Source: Paraliobacillus zengyii (GTDB lineage Bacteria > Bacillota > Bacilli > Bacillales > Amphibacillaceae). Taken from it: a DNA stretch of 64,000 bases. Each line of letters starts with the position of its first letter. Positions within the stretch are counted from its first letter, which is position 1. The stretch is taken from assembly GCF_003268595.1 (NCBI RefSeq), contig NZ_CP029797.1, positions 2,129,501 to 2,193,500 of the forward strand. The letters are read 5' to 3'. Shown in pieces: positions 36,939 to 47,671 of the stretch. The translations under genes were made by a program, and so were the position numbers. The notes under the pieces were generated by a model that was not told the origin of the DNA, did no database searches, and was given only the letters and a program-made list of their open reading frames with translations.

Positions 36939-37101
36939 AAGGATACCTCCGATTGTTATTGTGTGGTACTTTAATTTTATCAGAAGGTATCCTTTTTTAC
37001 TTACTAAAATTTTCGATTTTATAAAAAAGTTGCATCTTCCAACTACCGTTGGAAGATGCAACTTTTTATTGTTTATCTGAGTTTTGTCCCAGCCTCATTT
37101 T
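35258..37101 (-). mobile_element. IS1182-family insertion sequence
   Basis: A 1.84-kb element bounded by an inverted repeat, AAAATGAGGCTGGGACA at 35258 and its complement ending at 37101. It holds one transposase gene, interrupted by a stop. Near each end lies a strong hairpin: 35295-35333 (17-bp arms) and 37024-37067 (a perfect 20-bp stem). These can stop transcription entering or leaving. The right end is about 10 bp from the thrD stop codon, the left about 90 bp from bkdR. I see no clear target duplication. Confidence 0.88.
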
Positions 37102-37110
37102 TTAGCTTAT

Positions 37111-38463
37111 TTAATTTTCTAAGAAAAATATTTCATATAATGATTTTACTGCTTGCTTAACACCATCTTCTTTCACACCAAACATCATTGATGTTTCAGA
37201 AGATCCTTGGTTAATCATTTCTAAATTCACATTTGCACGTGAGAACGCTTCTGTTGCTTTAGCCGCGATACCAACAGAGCTATTCATTGATTCACCTACA
37301 ATCATTATTAATGCAAGATCTCTCTCTGTATAAACTTGATCAGGGTCTAACTCTTCTTTTATACGTTTGATTACCTTTAGTTCTTTGTGTTCTGGTAACT
37401 CACTCTCACGAATAATGACTGACATGTCATCAATTCCAGAAGGTGTATGTTCGAAAGATATACCTTCATCTTCTAATATATGCAATAAGCGACGCCCAAA
37501 ACCTAATTCTCTATTCATTAAATATTTACTGACATATAAACTTAAGAAACCAGTATCACTTGCAATTCCTACGACTGGATTACCATTTTGCTCTTTTTCT
37601 GAAACAATTATAGTTCCTAATCCGTCTGGATTGTTCGTATTTTTTATACAAACAGGGATACTTGCTTTAAACGCTGGGATAAGTGCCTCATCATGAAAAA
37701 CAGAAAAACCTGCATAAGACAACTCTCGCATTTCTTTATACGTTAAAGAAGTAATCTCTTTAGGATTATCAACTATTGTTGGGTTAACACAATAAACTGA
37801 ATCAACATCTGTAAAGTTTTCATATAAATCTGCTTTTACTCCAGCAGCAACGATTGAACCCGTAATATCGGAACCACCTCTTGAGAAAGTAACTAATTTG
37901 CCTTCTTTTGTATAGCCAAAAAAGCCAGGGATTACTACGATTTCTTTACGCTCACGTAACTTATACAATAGATCGAAACTTTCATCTAAAATTTGCGCAC
38001 TACCTGGTTCATCACTTAAAATAATTCCAGCCTCTTTTGGATTTAAATAGCTAGCTTTTATTCCAAGTGATTGTAAATAGGCACTAAGTATTTTTGCAAG
38101 TGAATCTTCCCCAATTGATTTAATCGCCTCTAATTTAAGTTCTTTTGGATAATCACTTGCAAAAACAGATGAAACATCGTCTTTTATTTCTTCTAAAATA
38201 CGATCAGATAAATCCAATTCTGTTGTGATAGAGCTGAATCTCAATAAAACTTCTTCTAATTGATTTTGATATGGCTTATCTGCTAGATAAGCTTCCCCTA
38301 ATTTAATAAGAAGATCGGTTACTTTATTATCTTCAGAAAATCTCTTACCCGGTGCTGATACTACAATTGCTTTTCTATCATTATCCGATTGAATAATCTG
38401 TGCAACTTTTTTTAATTGCGCAGCACTAGCAACTGAACTTCCTCCAAATTTCGCTACTTTCAT
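37111..38463 (-). CDS. thrD: Aspartate kinase (ThrD/YclM type)
   Basis: Phosphorylates aspartate, the first step towards lysine, threonine and methionine. 450 aa. It begins with KVAKFGGSSVASAAQLKK and carries FSRGGSDITGS, then two ACT regulatory segments in the C-terminal third (about 300-445). The monofunctional, long-insert layout fits the Bacillus subtilis YclM (aspartokinase III) class rather than LysC, whose gene has an internal start. No lysine riboswitch precedes it; a 24-bp palindrome does. The IS1182 element lies just after the stop. Confidence 0.88.
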   Translation of the reverse strand: MKVAKFGGSSVASAAQLKKVAQIIQSDNDRKAIVVSAPGKRFSEDNKVTDLLIKLGEAYLADKPYQNQLEEVLLRFSSITTELDLSDRILEEIKDDVSSVFASDYPKELKLEAIKSIGEDSLAKILSAYLQSLGIKASYLNPKEAGIILSDEPGSAQILDESFDLLYKLRERKEIVVIPGFFGYTKEGKLVTFSRGGSDITGSIVAAGVKADLYENFTDVDSVYCVNPTIVDNPKEITSLTYKEMRELSYAGFSVFHDEALIPAFKASIPVCIKNTNNPDGLGTIIVSEKEQNGNPVVGIASDTGFLSLYVSKYLMNRELGFGRRLLHILEDEGISFEHTPSGIDDMSVIIRESELPEHKELKVIKRIKEELDPDQVYTERDLALIMIVGESMNSSVGIAAKATEAFSRANVNLEMINQGSSETSMMFGVKEDGVKQAVKSLYEIFFLEN

Positions 38464-38582
38464 CTTTAAAACCTCTCCATTTATATTTTTCTATGTCATT
38501 AAAAATATTATCATACTTTTAATTAAATTGTTATAATAAAATTCTGATTATTCAAGATTATATAAGAGAATTAGTCCGATGA

Positions 38583-38606
38583 GTTGTTTAGAGTACTGTA
38601 AACAAC
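38583..38606. promoter_or_regulatory. 24-bp palindrome upstream of thrD
   Basis: GTTGTTTAGAGT and ACTGTAAACAAC are complementary at 11 of 12 positions and meet without a spacer. It lies about 120 bp upstream of the thrD start, with no T-run, so a protein operator is more likely than a terminator. Confidence 0.5.
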
Positions 38607-38656
38607 ATAATTTATCTATTAATCCTATTATTTCAACTTAAAAAATAAAATTCATT

Positions 38657-38692
38657 AAAAAAAGGCCTTGAATAATATTCAAGGCCTTTTTT
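38657..38692. terminator. Strong bidirectional terminator after the CAP-domain gene
   Basis: AAAAAAAGGCCTTGAAT pairs with ATTCAAGGCCTTTTTT with nearly no loop; T-runs exist on both strands. Confidence 0.85.
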
Positions 38693-38697
38693 CAATC

Positions 38698-39291
38698 TTA
38701 CTTTGTTATAAACATTTGTGTCCAATAATTACCATCTTCTACATAACCAACACCTATATGAGTGAAATCACCTAATATGTTTTTACGGTGACCTGGACTA
38801 TTCATCCACGCTTTTACCACTTCTTGTGGCGTACGTTGACCTCTTGCAATATTCTCTGCTGCTCTCTGATAAGAAACCCCGAAGTTTTCCATCATAGAAA
38901 ACGGAGAACCATATGTTGGACTAGTATGAGAAAAGTAATTCTTATCAAGCATGTCTACAGACTTATATCTAGCAACACGTGACAACTCCCAGTCTGGTCG
39001 AAGTGCAGACAGTCCATTTTTTGCACGTTCTTGATTGGTTAATTGAATAACTAAATGTTCTGTGTGTTTAATTGCATCAATTGTAGGTATCGTTATTTTT
39101 TGATTTGGATAGATAAGATCTGGATTATCTATAGATGGGTTTGCTTCAATAATTTCAGTTACACCGATTTGATATTTCACTGCAATTCTCCACATTGAAT
39201 CTCCAGGTTGAACCGTGTAAGTATCCTCTGCCAGTACAGAAGCTGGTAATAAAAAGCTTAAAACAACTAAAAAGAACAGCACTTTTTTCAT
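38698..39291 (-). CDS. LysM and CAP (SCP) domain secreted protein
   Basis: A 197-aa exported protein. Signal peptide with cleavage likely after ASVLA (about 21). A LysM peptidoglycan-binding domain (about 24-70: YTVQPGDSMWRIAVKYQIG) and a C-terminal CAP domain (about 80-195) follow, with SHTSP, AENIARG and WMNSPGHRKNIL motifs. It resembles YkwD and the SafA/CAP spore-coat group. Biochemical role unknown. It lies between thrD and spo0A and has its own terminator. Confidence 0.88.
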   Translation of the reverse strand: MKKVLFFLVVLSFLLPASVLAEDTYTVQPGDSMWRIAVKYQIGVTEIIEANPSIDNPDLIYPNQKITIPTIDAIKHTEHLVIQLTNQERAKNGLSALRPDWELSRVARYKSVDMLDKNYFSHTSPTYGSPFSMMENFGVSYQRAAENIARGQRTPQEVVKAWMNSPGHRKNILGDFTHIGVGYVEDGNYWTQMFITK

Positions 39292-39370
39292 AATAAAAAT
39301 CCTCCTTTTTTGCTTAACTTACCGCAAAAAGAAGGATTTATACATACACATGTTATCCATAATTTTTCTA

Positions 39371-40153
39371 TTATGATGCGCGGTGTTCAATACGAAGACG
39401 ATCAGCCACCATCGCAATAAATTCAGAGTTAGTTGGTTTTGCTTTAGATACATTTACAGTATAACCAAATAATGACGATATAGAATCAATATTACCTCGA
39501 CTCCATGCTACTTCGATTGCATGTCTAATAGCTCTTTCAACACGAGAGGCTGTAGTATTAAACTTCTTAGCAATGTCTGGGTATAAAACTTTCGTAATAG
39601 AACCTAATAGTTCGATGTCATTATAAACCATTGTAATTGCTTCTCTTAAGTACATATAACCTTTAATATGAGCTGGAACACCTATTTCATGTATGATATG
39701 AGTAATATTTGCTTCTAGATCTCTCTTATGATTTTCTTTTGAGGATTTTTGTTTTACTGTTTTATTTTCTGACGTTGGTGCACCGTGAACTTGTCTAATT
39801 TGGCTAGCTAAACTATCTAGATCAAATGGTTTTAAAATAAAATAAGATGCCCCTAAATCAACTGCTTTCGTCGTAACTTCTTCTTGTCCAAATGCTGTGA
39901 GCATAATTACTCTAGGATGTTTAGCAATATCCATTTCTTTTAATTTCGCTAAAACAGCCAATCCATCCATATGAGGCATTATAATATCAAGAACCACAAT
40001 ATCTGGTTCGATTTCATCAAATAAACTAATACATTCCTTTCCATTAAAAGCAGTACCAATCACTTCAATATCTGATTGACTTTCAAAGTATTCCTCCATT
40101 AATTCAATTAGTTCTCTGTTATCATCCACTAAACAAACCTTAATTTTTTGCAC
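39371..40153 (-). CDS. spo0A: Sporulation master regulator Spo0A
   Basis: Response regulator that starts sporulation when phosphorylated through the phosphorelay. 260 aa. Receiver domain with [10 protein letters not shown], phospho-acceptor Asp in [13 protein letters not shown] (about 55) and Lys in YFILKPFD. The DNA-binding effector domain (about 150-260) has [18 protein letters not shown] and the recognition helix region [20 protein letters not shown]. Start is GTG with AAGGAGGAG upstream. It follows spoIVB, the invariant Bacillus order. Confidence 0.97.
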   Translation of the reverse strand: MQKIKVCLVDDNRELIELMEEYFESQSDIEVIGTAFNGKECISLFDEIEPDIVVLDIIMPHMDGLAVLAKLKEMDIAKHPRVIMLTAFGQEEVTTKAVDLGASYFILKPFDLDSLASQIRQVHGAPTSENKTVKQKSSKENHKRDLEANITHIIHEIGVPAHIKGYMYLREAITMVYNDIELLGSITKVLYPDIAKKFNTTASRVERAIRHAIEVAWSRGNIDSISSLFGYTVNVSKAKPTNSEFIAMVADRLRIEHRAS

Positions 40154-40496
40154 TATTTGCTCCTCCTTCGACTAATCCAATCTGATTCACACTTACAATT
40201 TCGACACAAGTTCGAAAATTCCTTCTTTTAGATAGAATTAATTGCGTTTTTTTCTATTTACTTCAATTTACTCTTGTTTTCGAACAAAATCGATATTTTT
40301 CGTCATATAAATTGTAACTTTCTGTGATTTGTCGAATATTCTTTATCAGAGTATAGCATATATATCCTTCAATATAACAATTTATTGCTATTTATTCGAA
40401 AAAAAAAAAAAAGAATTAATAAGGACCTAATTTAGATGCGAACATATAATTAATTTATATTTAGTAAAAAAGAACAGAAAAAAAAGCGAGATTGTC
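40154..40496 (-). promoter_or_regulatory. spo0A control region with 0A boxes and a sigma-H-like promoter
   Basis: The 343-bp gap holds no gene. It contains two exact 0A-box cores (TGTCGAA) at 40330-40336 (plus strand) and 40200-40206 (minus strand). On the minus strand AAGGAATTT is followed after about 11 bp by GTCGAAA, a sigma-H-like promoter (RnAGGAATT and RnnGAAT) overlapping the second box. This resembles the autoregulated spo0A promoter of Bacillus subtilis. A spoIVB terminator hairpin lies at 40483-40508. Confidence 0.5.
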
Positions 40497-40508
40497 TTAA
40501 CTCGCTTT
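40483..40508 (-). terminator. Terminator overlapping the end of spoIVB
   Basis: AAAGCGAG and CTCGCTTT form the stem, followed on the minus strand by eight T residues. It overlaps the spoIVB stop codon at 40497. Confidence 0.75.
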
Positions 40509-41785
40509 CTCTTCGTTCTTATATATGTCGATTCCAGCTTCTTCTAACATCCATTCAATATGAATCCCGTAACCTGATGTTGGATCATTTACAAAAACAT
40601 GTGTAACAGCACCAATTAATTTTCCATCTTGTATTATTGGACTTCCACTCATACCTTGTATAATACCTCCTGTTTTCTCTAACAGGTCTTCATCAGTGAT
40701 TTTTATTATCATTCCCTTTGTAGCAGCGTTAGGTTGATCTACACTGTTTACAATCTCTACATCAAATGATTCGACCAAATCATCTTCGACAACCGTTAAA
40801 ATTTTAGCCGGACCTTCTTTAACTTGATTTGGCAATGTTATCGGCATCGGTTCATTCCACTTACTTGCTTGTAGTTTACTGTCTAATTTACCAAATACAC
40901 CGAAAGATGTATTCTTTGATATTGTCCCTAATGGCGTATCATCCGCATTAAAGGTTGCTTGTTTTTCTCCAGGCACACCGTTATCACCTTTTTTTATCGA
41001 CGTAATGTTTGATCTAACAATCGTACCATCATGGATTTGTATTGGTTTTTTTTGTATCCATGTCAGAAATAACGTGACCTAGCGCTCCATATCTTTTCGA
41101 TTCTGGATCATAAAAAGTCATTGTTCCAATACCAGCAGCTGAATCCCTTATATATAATCCGATTCGATATTGGTTTTCCTTTTTATCAAGTGCTGGTAAT
41201 AATTTTTTTTCTACCGTTTCTCCACCACGTTTAATTTTCACATTTAGTTCCTTGTTGTGTTTTCCTGCTTCATCAACAAGTGGCGTCATTTGTTCCATTT
41301 TTTCTATTTTCTTTCCCATTCACTTGCAGGATTATATCGCCAACTTGAATATCAGCATCTTCACCAGGCGATTTTTCTCCACTGTCAGTATTGATTAAGT
41401 GGTGTCCAACTACGAGCACCCCTAAAGTTTGTAAATTAACGCCTACTGATTGTCCACCTGGTATGACCTTAAAGTCTTCTAAGACATCTACATTGACCTT
41501 TTTAAGAGGCATTCCTGCAACTTCATATACAATAGAGCTTTCGCCATTATTAACAGCTTTAAACTCTGATGTGTCCATTGCTTCTAAAACTTCTTCTTGC
41601 TGAGATAAAACAGTTGTTGTATCATTTCCTAACTTCGGAATTGTTAGGTTCTCTCCTGCATCATCGAACAGTGTTAAGTCATTCGGTATTGCGACATATT
41701 GTTGTATAAATTGATTGAATGGCATGCTTAGGAAAGTAAGAAGGAGTAATAATCCTATTGCAGCCCGAATTTTATTCATGTTCAT
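40497..41785 (-). pseudogene. spoIVB: SpoIVB peptidase, two frameshifts (probably sequence errors)
   Basis: Forespore-secreted serine protease that triggers pro-sigma-K processing. N-terminal anchor (about 8-25), PDZ domain and S55 peptidase domain with [14 protein letters not shown] (catalytic His) and [14 protein letters not shown] (catalytic Ser) are all present, but in three frames. One extra A after IILQVNG (GGGAAAG instead of GGGAAG) and eight instead of seven A residues after SDMDT break the reading. With both corrected the protein is about 430 aa, the family length. Start ATG ending at 41785 follows GAGGAGAG. All catalytic residues persist, so decay is unlikely. Confidence 0.82.
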
Positions 41786-41940
41786 TATCCACTCTCCTCG
41801 TTCCCAACCCACTTTTTTATTTTTTCTGTATTTCTAATGTGACCTTCGCGAGCCTTTTTTAAACCCTGTAAAGATCTGAAATTGGGGAGATGTTTTCCTA
41901 TTTTAGATAGTATTAATTTTTGTTTTTGGGTATTAAAAAA

Positions 41941-41961
41941 ACCATGCTAGTTTAACATGGC
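41941..41961 (-). terminator. Weak hairpin after recN
   Basis: CCATG and CATGG form a 5-bp stem followed by seven T residues on the minus strand, overlapping the region just after the recN stop codon. Confidence 0.45.
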
Positions 41962-41962
41962 T

Positions 41963-43691
41963 TTATTGTTTGTTTTTATTAGCTAATGCAATTAATTCTC
42001 TTGCGTGTACTTTTGAAGTTTCTGTAAGTTCACTTCCTGTAACCATTCTTCCAATTTCCATTACTCTTGATTCAGTCGAAAGTTCATCTACAGTTGTACT
42101 AGTTCGTTGTTCGTTAACATTCTTTTCAATTAATAAATGTGTATCGGCCATTGCAGCCACTTGAGGAAGATGTGTAATACACAATACTTGCGATCCAGTA
42201 GATATCCCGTGTATTTTCTCTGCAATAGCTTGTGCTACCCTTCCACTTACACCGGTATCAATCTCATCAAAAATGACACTAGTAGCTCCCTGATGTTTAG
42301 CAAATATATTTTTCAAAGCCAACATGATTCTAGATAATTCACCGCCTGAAGCGACTTTATTCATTTCTTTGACAGGTTCACCAGGGTTTGTTGAAATTAA
42401 AAACCTGATCACATCAAAACCGTTAGGTGTTAATTGTACTGGTAAGGACTTAGAATTCATATCATCATTTTTCGGCTTTTTCGTATTTATATCTACTTCA
42501 AATGTTGCTTTTTCTAAATATAAATCCTGTAGTTCTTGTTGAATCGCTATTTTTAATTGTTTAGAAGCTTGGCTTCGTAAATCATGTAAGTGCCTTGCCT
42601 CAACGAGTGCATCTTGACCTATTTCTTCAATTTCTTTCTCTAATTTCTCTAGAGATGTATCACGATCTTGAATTTCATCAATTTCATCTTCAATTTTAGC
42701 AGCGTACTCCAACATATCATCTACTGTAAACCCATACTTCTTCTTTAATCGACTAATATCATTTAACCGACTTTCCAAAAAATTAAGACGGTCTGAATCG
42801 AATTCGAGTGAATCTAAATAATGACGTAAATCATAAGATAACTCTTCAATTAGATAAAAATGATTTGAAAATCCTTCTTTTTTATCTACTAAATCCTTTT
42901 CAAATTCACTTGCTGTTTCTAACCCAGAAAGTGCTAGTCCCAACCAATCAAGTGCACGTTGCTCACCATTTAAAGCTTCATATGCTTCATTTACACCTTT
43001 ATAAATTTTTTTTCATGGTTCATTAACTTTTTACGCTCTTCCTCTAAGGCATCGTCTTCTCCAGGAGAAAGCTCTGCATCTTGTAATTCATTAAGTTGAA
43101 ATTTAAGCAAATCTAATCGCTGTGCCATTTCCTGTTCATTATCGTTTAATTTTTGATAACGCTTTTTTAGCGTATGTAATTTTTGATATAAATATAAAAT
43201 AATCTGCTTTTACTTCGTCGATTGACTCTTTATTATACATATCTAATAACTCAAATATGGCGTTCTACATCCATTAATGATTGCGTTTCGTGTTGCGTAT
43301 GAATATCAATCAAAGTCTTTCCAAATTCTTTTAAAATAGCTAGCGTTACCAAATTTCCATTTACTCTACAAATACTCTTTCCATTTGCAGTTATTGTTCG
43401 ATTCAAGACAATCATTCCATCTGCATCAATCTCGATACCAAAATTTTTGCCTTTTTTAAAGATTGGGTGAGAGGGTTCATCAATTGTAAATAAACCTTCT
43501 AAGGTAGCCTTTTTTGCACCATATCTTACAAATTCAATAGATCCTCTACCACCTGTTAATAATTCAACTGCATCAATAATAATTGACTTACCAGCTCCAG
43601 TTTCCCCAGTTAGTACAGTTAATCCTTCTCTAAAGGTAATAGTGATCTCATCGATAATTGCAAAATCTTTTATAGTAAGTTCGGTTAACAT
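41963..43691 (-). pseudogene. recN: DNA repair protein RecN, three frameshifts (probably sequence errors)
   Basis: SMC-like ATPase of double-strand break repair. Start ATG ending at 43691 follows GAGGTGG. Walker A GETGAGKSIIIDAVELL (near 30) and Walker B SVIFDEIDTGVSGRV are intact. Between the open frames at 43251 and 42943, three single-base shifts can be located: after LMDVERH, in the KADYF-LYQKL stretch and in the eight-A run in HEKIYKG. Correcting them gives a continuous coiled-coil middle and about 570 aa, the normal length. Confidence 0.85.
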
Positions 43692-43720
43692 AAACTTCCA
43701 CCTCACTTTTTATTTTTAAA

Positions 43721-44170
43721 TTATAACATTTCTAAAAAGCGATCTTGAATTTCAAAAGTATGCTCTTCTGTTTTGCATATAATTAAAATCGTATCGTCTC
43801 CACATATAGTTCCTAATATTTCAGACCAATCTAAATTGTCGATTAAAGCACCAAGCGCATTTGCATTACCTGGTAACGTTTTAAGTACTAAAAAGTATCC
43901 TGCTTGGTCAATTCGTATAAAAGCATCACGCATTAAGCGTCTGAGCTTCTCTAAAGGGTTAAAGCGTTGATCAGCGGGTAAACTGTATTTATACCTTCCA
44001 TCAACCATTGGAACTTTAACTAGATGCAGTTCTTTTATATCACGTGAAACTGTAGCTTGTGTAACGTTATAGCCTAGTCCACGTAATGCATCTACTAATT
44101 CATCTTGTGTATCAATAGCGTTATCTGTTATTAGTTCACGAATTTTTATATGACGTTGTCCTTTGTTCAT
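43721..44170 (-). CDS. argR: Arginine repressor ArgR/AhrC
   Basis: Hexameric, arginine-dependent repressor of arginine biosynthesis and activator of catabolism. About 149 aa. An N-terminal winged helix (1-70, [13 protein letters not shown] and [15 protein letters not shown]) and a C-terminal arginine-binding domain with [13 protein letters not shown]. The ATG ending at 44170 follows AAGGAGG; the frame extends 18 bases further. recN and tlyA flank it as in Bacillus subtilis. The rocB remnant elsewhere shows an arginine-catabolic gene has been lost. Confidence 0.94.
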   Translation of the reverse strand: MNKGQRHIKIRELITDNAIDTQDELVDALRGLGYNVTQATVSRDIKELHLVKVPMVDGRYKYSLPADQRFNPLEKLRRLMRDAFIRIDQAGYFLVLKTLPGNANALGALIDNLDWSEILGTICGDDTILIICKTEEHTFEIQDRFLEML

Positions 44171-44276
44171 AGTAAACCTCCTTGCCATATTCTAAATAAA
44201 AAAGTGAAAAATTTTTTTATTCACATAACCCTTCACCTGTTAAACAGTCTTTTATGGTAACTTTTTTTCATGCACT

Positions 44277-45098
44277 TCATGAGCTTGTCCAACTACTTTG
44301 GTCCACTATAGAATTAAATTCTACAACACCATCCAAATTACCTGCTTTTTCATGTGGTTTCCATGTTAAGTGAGTAAGAAATTCAATATTACCATCACCA
44401 CCAGTGATTGGTGAAAATGTTAGATCATTTACAACATATCCTTCGTCAGTAGCAAATTGAAGAATGCGTTTTAAAACATCTTTATGAATTCCTTTATCTC
44501 TTACGATTCCTTTTTTACCAACTTGTTCTCTTCCAGCTTCAAATTGTGGTTTAATTAGTGCTACAACATCACTATTCTCAGCTAAGATTGTTCTTAAAAC
44601 GGGTAAAATAATTTTTAATGATATAAAAGAGACATCTATGGTTGCAATATTAGGTGTTCCATTATTAAAATTAGCAGGTGTTACGTAACGAAAGTTCGTA
44701 CGTTCCATTACAACAACCCTTGAATCGTTTCTTAACTTCCAATCTAATTGATTGTATCCAACATCAACTGCGTAACATAGCTCAGCTCCGTTTTGCAAAG
44801 CACAGTCTGTAAAACCACCTGTAGATGATCCAATATCAACCATTGTCTTCTCATTTACTGAAAGATTGAAGGTTTTTAAAGCCTTTTCTAATTTTAGTCC
44901 TCCCCTACCAACGTAAGGAAGTAATTTACCTTTAACAGTTATCGGAATGTCATTATTTACCTTAACACCTGGCTTATCTAGTCTTTGTTGTTCACTAAAA
45001 ACTAAACCAGCCATAATTGTACGTTTCGCTTTTTCTCGTGTTTCAACTAAACCACGTTCCACTAATAATATATCTAATCTAATTTTTTTACTTATCAT
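44277..45098 (-). CDS. tlyA: TlyA-family rRNA methyltransferase (YqxC)
   Basis: Putative 2'-O-methyltransferase of rRNA, 273 aa. An N-terminal S4 RNA-binding domain (about 5-65) is followed by an FtsJ-like SAM-binding fold with VDIGSSTGGFTDCALQNGA (about 88-106) and IATIDVSFISL. It lies directly downstream of dxs and upstream of argR, the standard Bacillus order. Confidence 0.9.
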   Translation of the reverse strand: MISKKIRLDILLVERGLVETREKAKRTIMAGLVFSEQQRLDKPGVKVNNDIPITVKGKLLPYVGRGGLKLEKALKTFNLSVNEKTMVDIGSSTGGFTDCALQNGAELCYAVDVGYNQLDWKLRNDSRVVVMERTNFRYVTPANFNNGTPNIATIDVSFISLKIILPVLRTILAENSDVVALIKPQFEAGREQVGKKGIVRDKGIHKDVLKRILQFATDEGYVVNDLTFSPITGGDGNIEFLTHLTWKPHEKAGNLDGVVEFNSIVDQSSWTSS

Positions 45099-45101
45099 TA
45101 T

Positions 45102-46995
45102 TTAAACCCTTTGTTGTTTAGTTGGTAATAACTTTTGAACTTCTCTTATTACCACTTGTTTTGTTAATCCAATTTGTTCTAGTATCAGTTCTACACTTCC
45201 ATGTTCAATAAATTCGTCTTTAATACCCATTCGCTTTATATATTTTGTACCGTAATTGTGTGTTTCAGCAAATTCTAGAATGGCACTTCCAAAACCACCT
45301 GATAATATTGCTTCTTCAATTGTTAGTATTGGCAATTCCCCTGCAAATATATCGAGAAGCATAAGCTCGTCAAGTGGTTTAATGAACCTTTGCATTAATC
45401 ACACGAACAGACACTCCTACGTTAGCTAACATCTCACTTGCTTCTATAGCCATCCTAATTGTTGTTCCAAAAGTAAGAATAACCGCATCTGTTCCTTTTT
45501 TAATTATCTCCCATGTTCCAATTGGGACAGTTGTTAAACTCTCGTCCATTGTAACACCAAGCGCATTACCCCTTGGATAACGAATCGCTATAGGACCTTC
45601 ATTATACACTAATGCAGTGTATACCATATGTTGACATTCATTTTCATCTTTTGGCATCATGAGAACCATGTTTGGCATTGAGCGTAAGAAGGAAATATCA
45701 AATAATCCTTGATGTGTCTCTCCATCAGCGCCTACTAATCCAGCACGATCAATTCCAAACACCACATTTAATTTTTGTCTACAAACATCATGTAGAATTT
45801 GATCATAAGCTCTTTGTAAAAAGGTAGAGTAAATTGCAAGAAACGGCTTCATACCTTGTGTTGCTACTCCAGCCGCCATTGTTGTTGCATGTTGTTCTGC
45901 AATACCAACATCAAATAAGCGATCAGGATATTTTTTTTGAAAATTTTCTAATTTGGATCCTAGCACCATTGCTGGTGTAATAACTGTTAGTTTATTATTC
46001 GTTTCAGCAATTTTTTCTAGGGTTCTGCTCACGACAGCACTCCATAGTGGTGCAATATTAGTGGGGGATATTTTTTTACCCGATTCGATTTTATATGGTC
46101 CAACACCATGCCATTTATCTTTATCATCTGATTCTGCTGGATGATATCCTTTACCTTTGCGGGTAATAATGTGGATTAAAACGGGGCCTTCCGTTTTTTT
46201 AGCATATTGAATGTTTTCCTGTAACGCATGAAAGTCATGTCCATCAACTGGTCCATAATAAGTAAAACCAAATTCCTCAAAAAACATACTTGGAATCATC
46301 AAGTGTTTCATGCTATCTTTTATCCGCTCAGCTGCATTCGCTAGTTTTCCACCAACTGTAGGGATTTTCTTTAAAATCCAATCTAATTCTTCTTTCGCTT
46401 TATTATATTTGTCAGCGCTACGCATTCTTCCTAGTGCATTATGAAGTGCACCTACATTATTCGCAATAGACATTTCATTATCATTTAGAATAATGATGAT
46501 ATTTTTTTGTTCATGACCAATATTGTTTAATGCTTCAAAAGCCATCCCGCCTGTAAAAGCACCATCACCAATAATCGGTACAATAAAATCATTTTCCCCT
46601 TTTAAATCACGTGCAATTGTCATACCCATTGCAGCCGATAATGAAGTTGAACTGTGGCCACTCTCCCATACATCGTGCTCACTTTCAGCCCTTTTCGGGA
46701 AACCTGACATTCCTTTATATTGTCTTATGGATTCAAATTGATTAGCACGTCCTGTAACTATTTTATGAATATAAGACTGATGTCCTACATCAAAAATCAA
46801 TTTATCAGTAGGACTATTAAAACATTTGTGGAGAGCTAAAGTTAATTCTACCACGCCTAAGTTTGCTCCTAAATGTCCACCTGTTATTGATAATTTTTCA
46901 ATTAGAAATTTACGAATAGAGTTGGCTAATACCTCTAATTCTTCATTGTTCAACTTCTTTAAAAAAGAAGGATCTTTTATTGTAGTAAGATCCAT
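45102..46995 (-). pseudogene. dxs: 1-deoxy-D-xylulose-5-phosphate synthase, one frameshift (probably sequence error)
   Basis: First enzyme of the MEP isoprenoid pathway, thiamine-diphosphate dependent. The frame holds [20 protein letters not shown] (TPP and metal motif), YYGPVDGHD and [15 protein letters not shown]. It breaks after SVRVINA, where GCAAAGG has one A too many, and resumes as [15 protein letters not shown] to the stop at 45102. The restored product is about 630 aa. As the pathway is essential in Bacillus and all motifs survive, the shift is likely artefactual. Belongs to the xseA-xseB-ispA-OLE-oapA-dxs cluster. Confidence 0.88.
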
Positions 46996-47034
46996 TTGGG
47001 AATCCTCCCTAAAAATGATTTATAAATATGACCA

Positions 47035-47620
47035 CTAACCTTTTTTTAGTATTTCAATTTTAGTTTTATTTTGTACAAATGCAATCACTTTACCTACAAA
47101 AAAAACAATTCTTGTTGAAGAATGAATGCCATAGTACTTTCCTAACGCTTTACCACCTACAGTTAGAGCAGCAACTAAGCTTGTCATAATGACAGATATA
47201 ACAATCTGTAAAGTTGAGCCATCTCCCTGTCCAAAACCGTTCGCCAATTGTAAAACTTACAATGGCGGAAGCTGTACCACTAATAACCCCAGAAATGTCA
47301 CCAATTACATCGTTACAAAAACTTGCAAAACGATCAGCATTACGAACAATTAATATTGCTTCTTTTGATCCGCTAACCTTCTCTGCAGCCATTGCATGAA
47401 AGGGTACCTCGTCTGCAGCAGTTGCTGCTATCCCTAACATGTCAAAAACAATACCAATCAATACAATAAGTAACACAATTATAAATCCAACAACCCACAT
47501 AACCTCTCCTAATATAGAAGAAGAAATAACTGAAAAAATAGCCGCTAACACAAATGTGATAACGGCAATACTTATACTAAATTTTATTGACTTTTTTATT
47601 TGCGATTGTGACTTCGCCAT
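47035..47620 (-). pseudogene. oapA: OLE-associated membrane protein OapA, one frameshift (probably sequence error)
   Basis: Membrane protein that binds OLE RNA and helps place it at the membrane. The N-terminal part has a basic start (MAKSQSQIKKSIKF) and two hydrophobic helices (about 17-40, 43-65), then AATAADEVPFHAMAAEKV and VRNADRFASFCNDVIGDISG. After VSFTI the reading shifts, because ATTGGCGAACGG has one extra G; the other frame continues as ANGFGQGDGSTLQ, two more helices, GGKALGKYYGIH and the stop at 47035. Restored length is about 195 aa. It lies immediately downstream of the OLE RNA, its standard position. Confidence 0.8.
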
Positions 47621-47671
47621 CTATTTATACCTCATTTTTAGAAAAAAACTATGTAATGGAATGGTCGTTTA

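Noticed and set aside
38464..38656. Lysine riboswitch ahead of thrD
   Set aside because: The leader lacks the length and conserved AGAGG/AAG-type segments of the lysine aptamer.
41029..41319. Programmed frameshifting in spoIVB at A-rich runs
   Set aside because: Similar single-base shifts occur in six other neighbouring genes, including sites without slippery heptamers, so sequence error explains all of them more simply.
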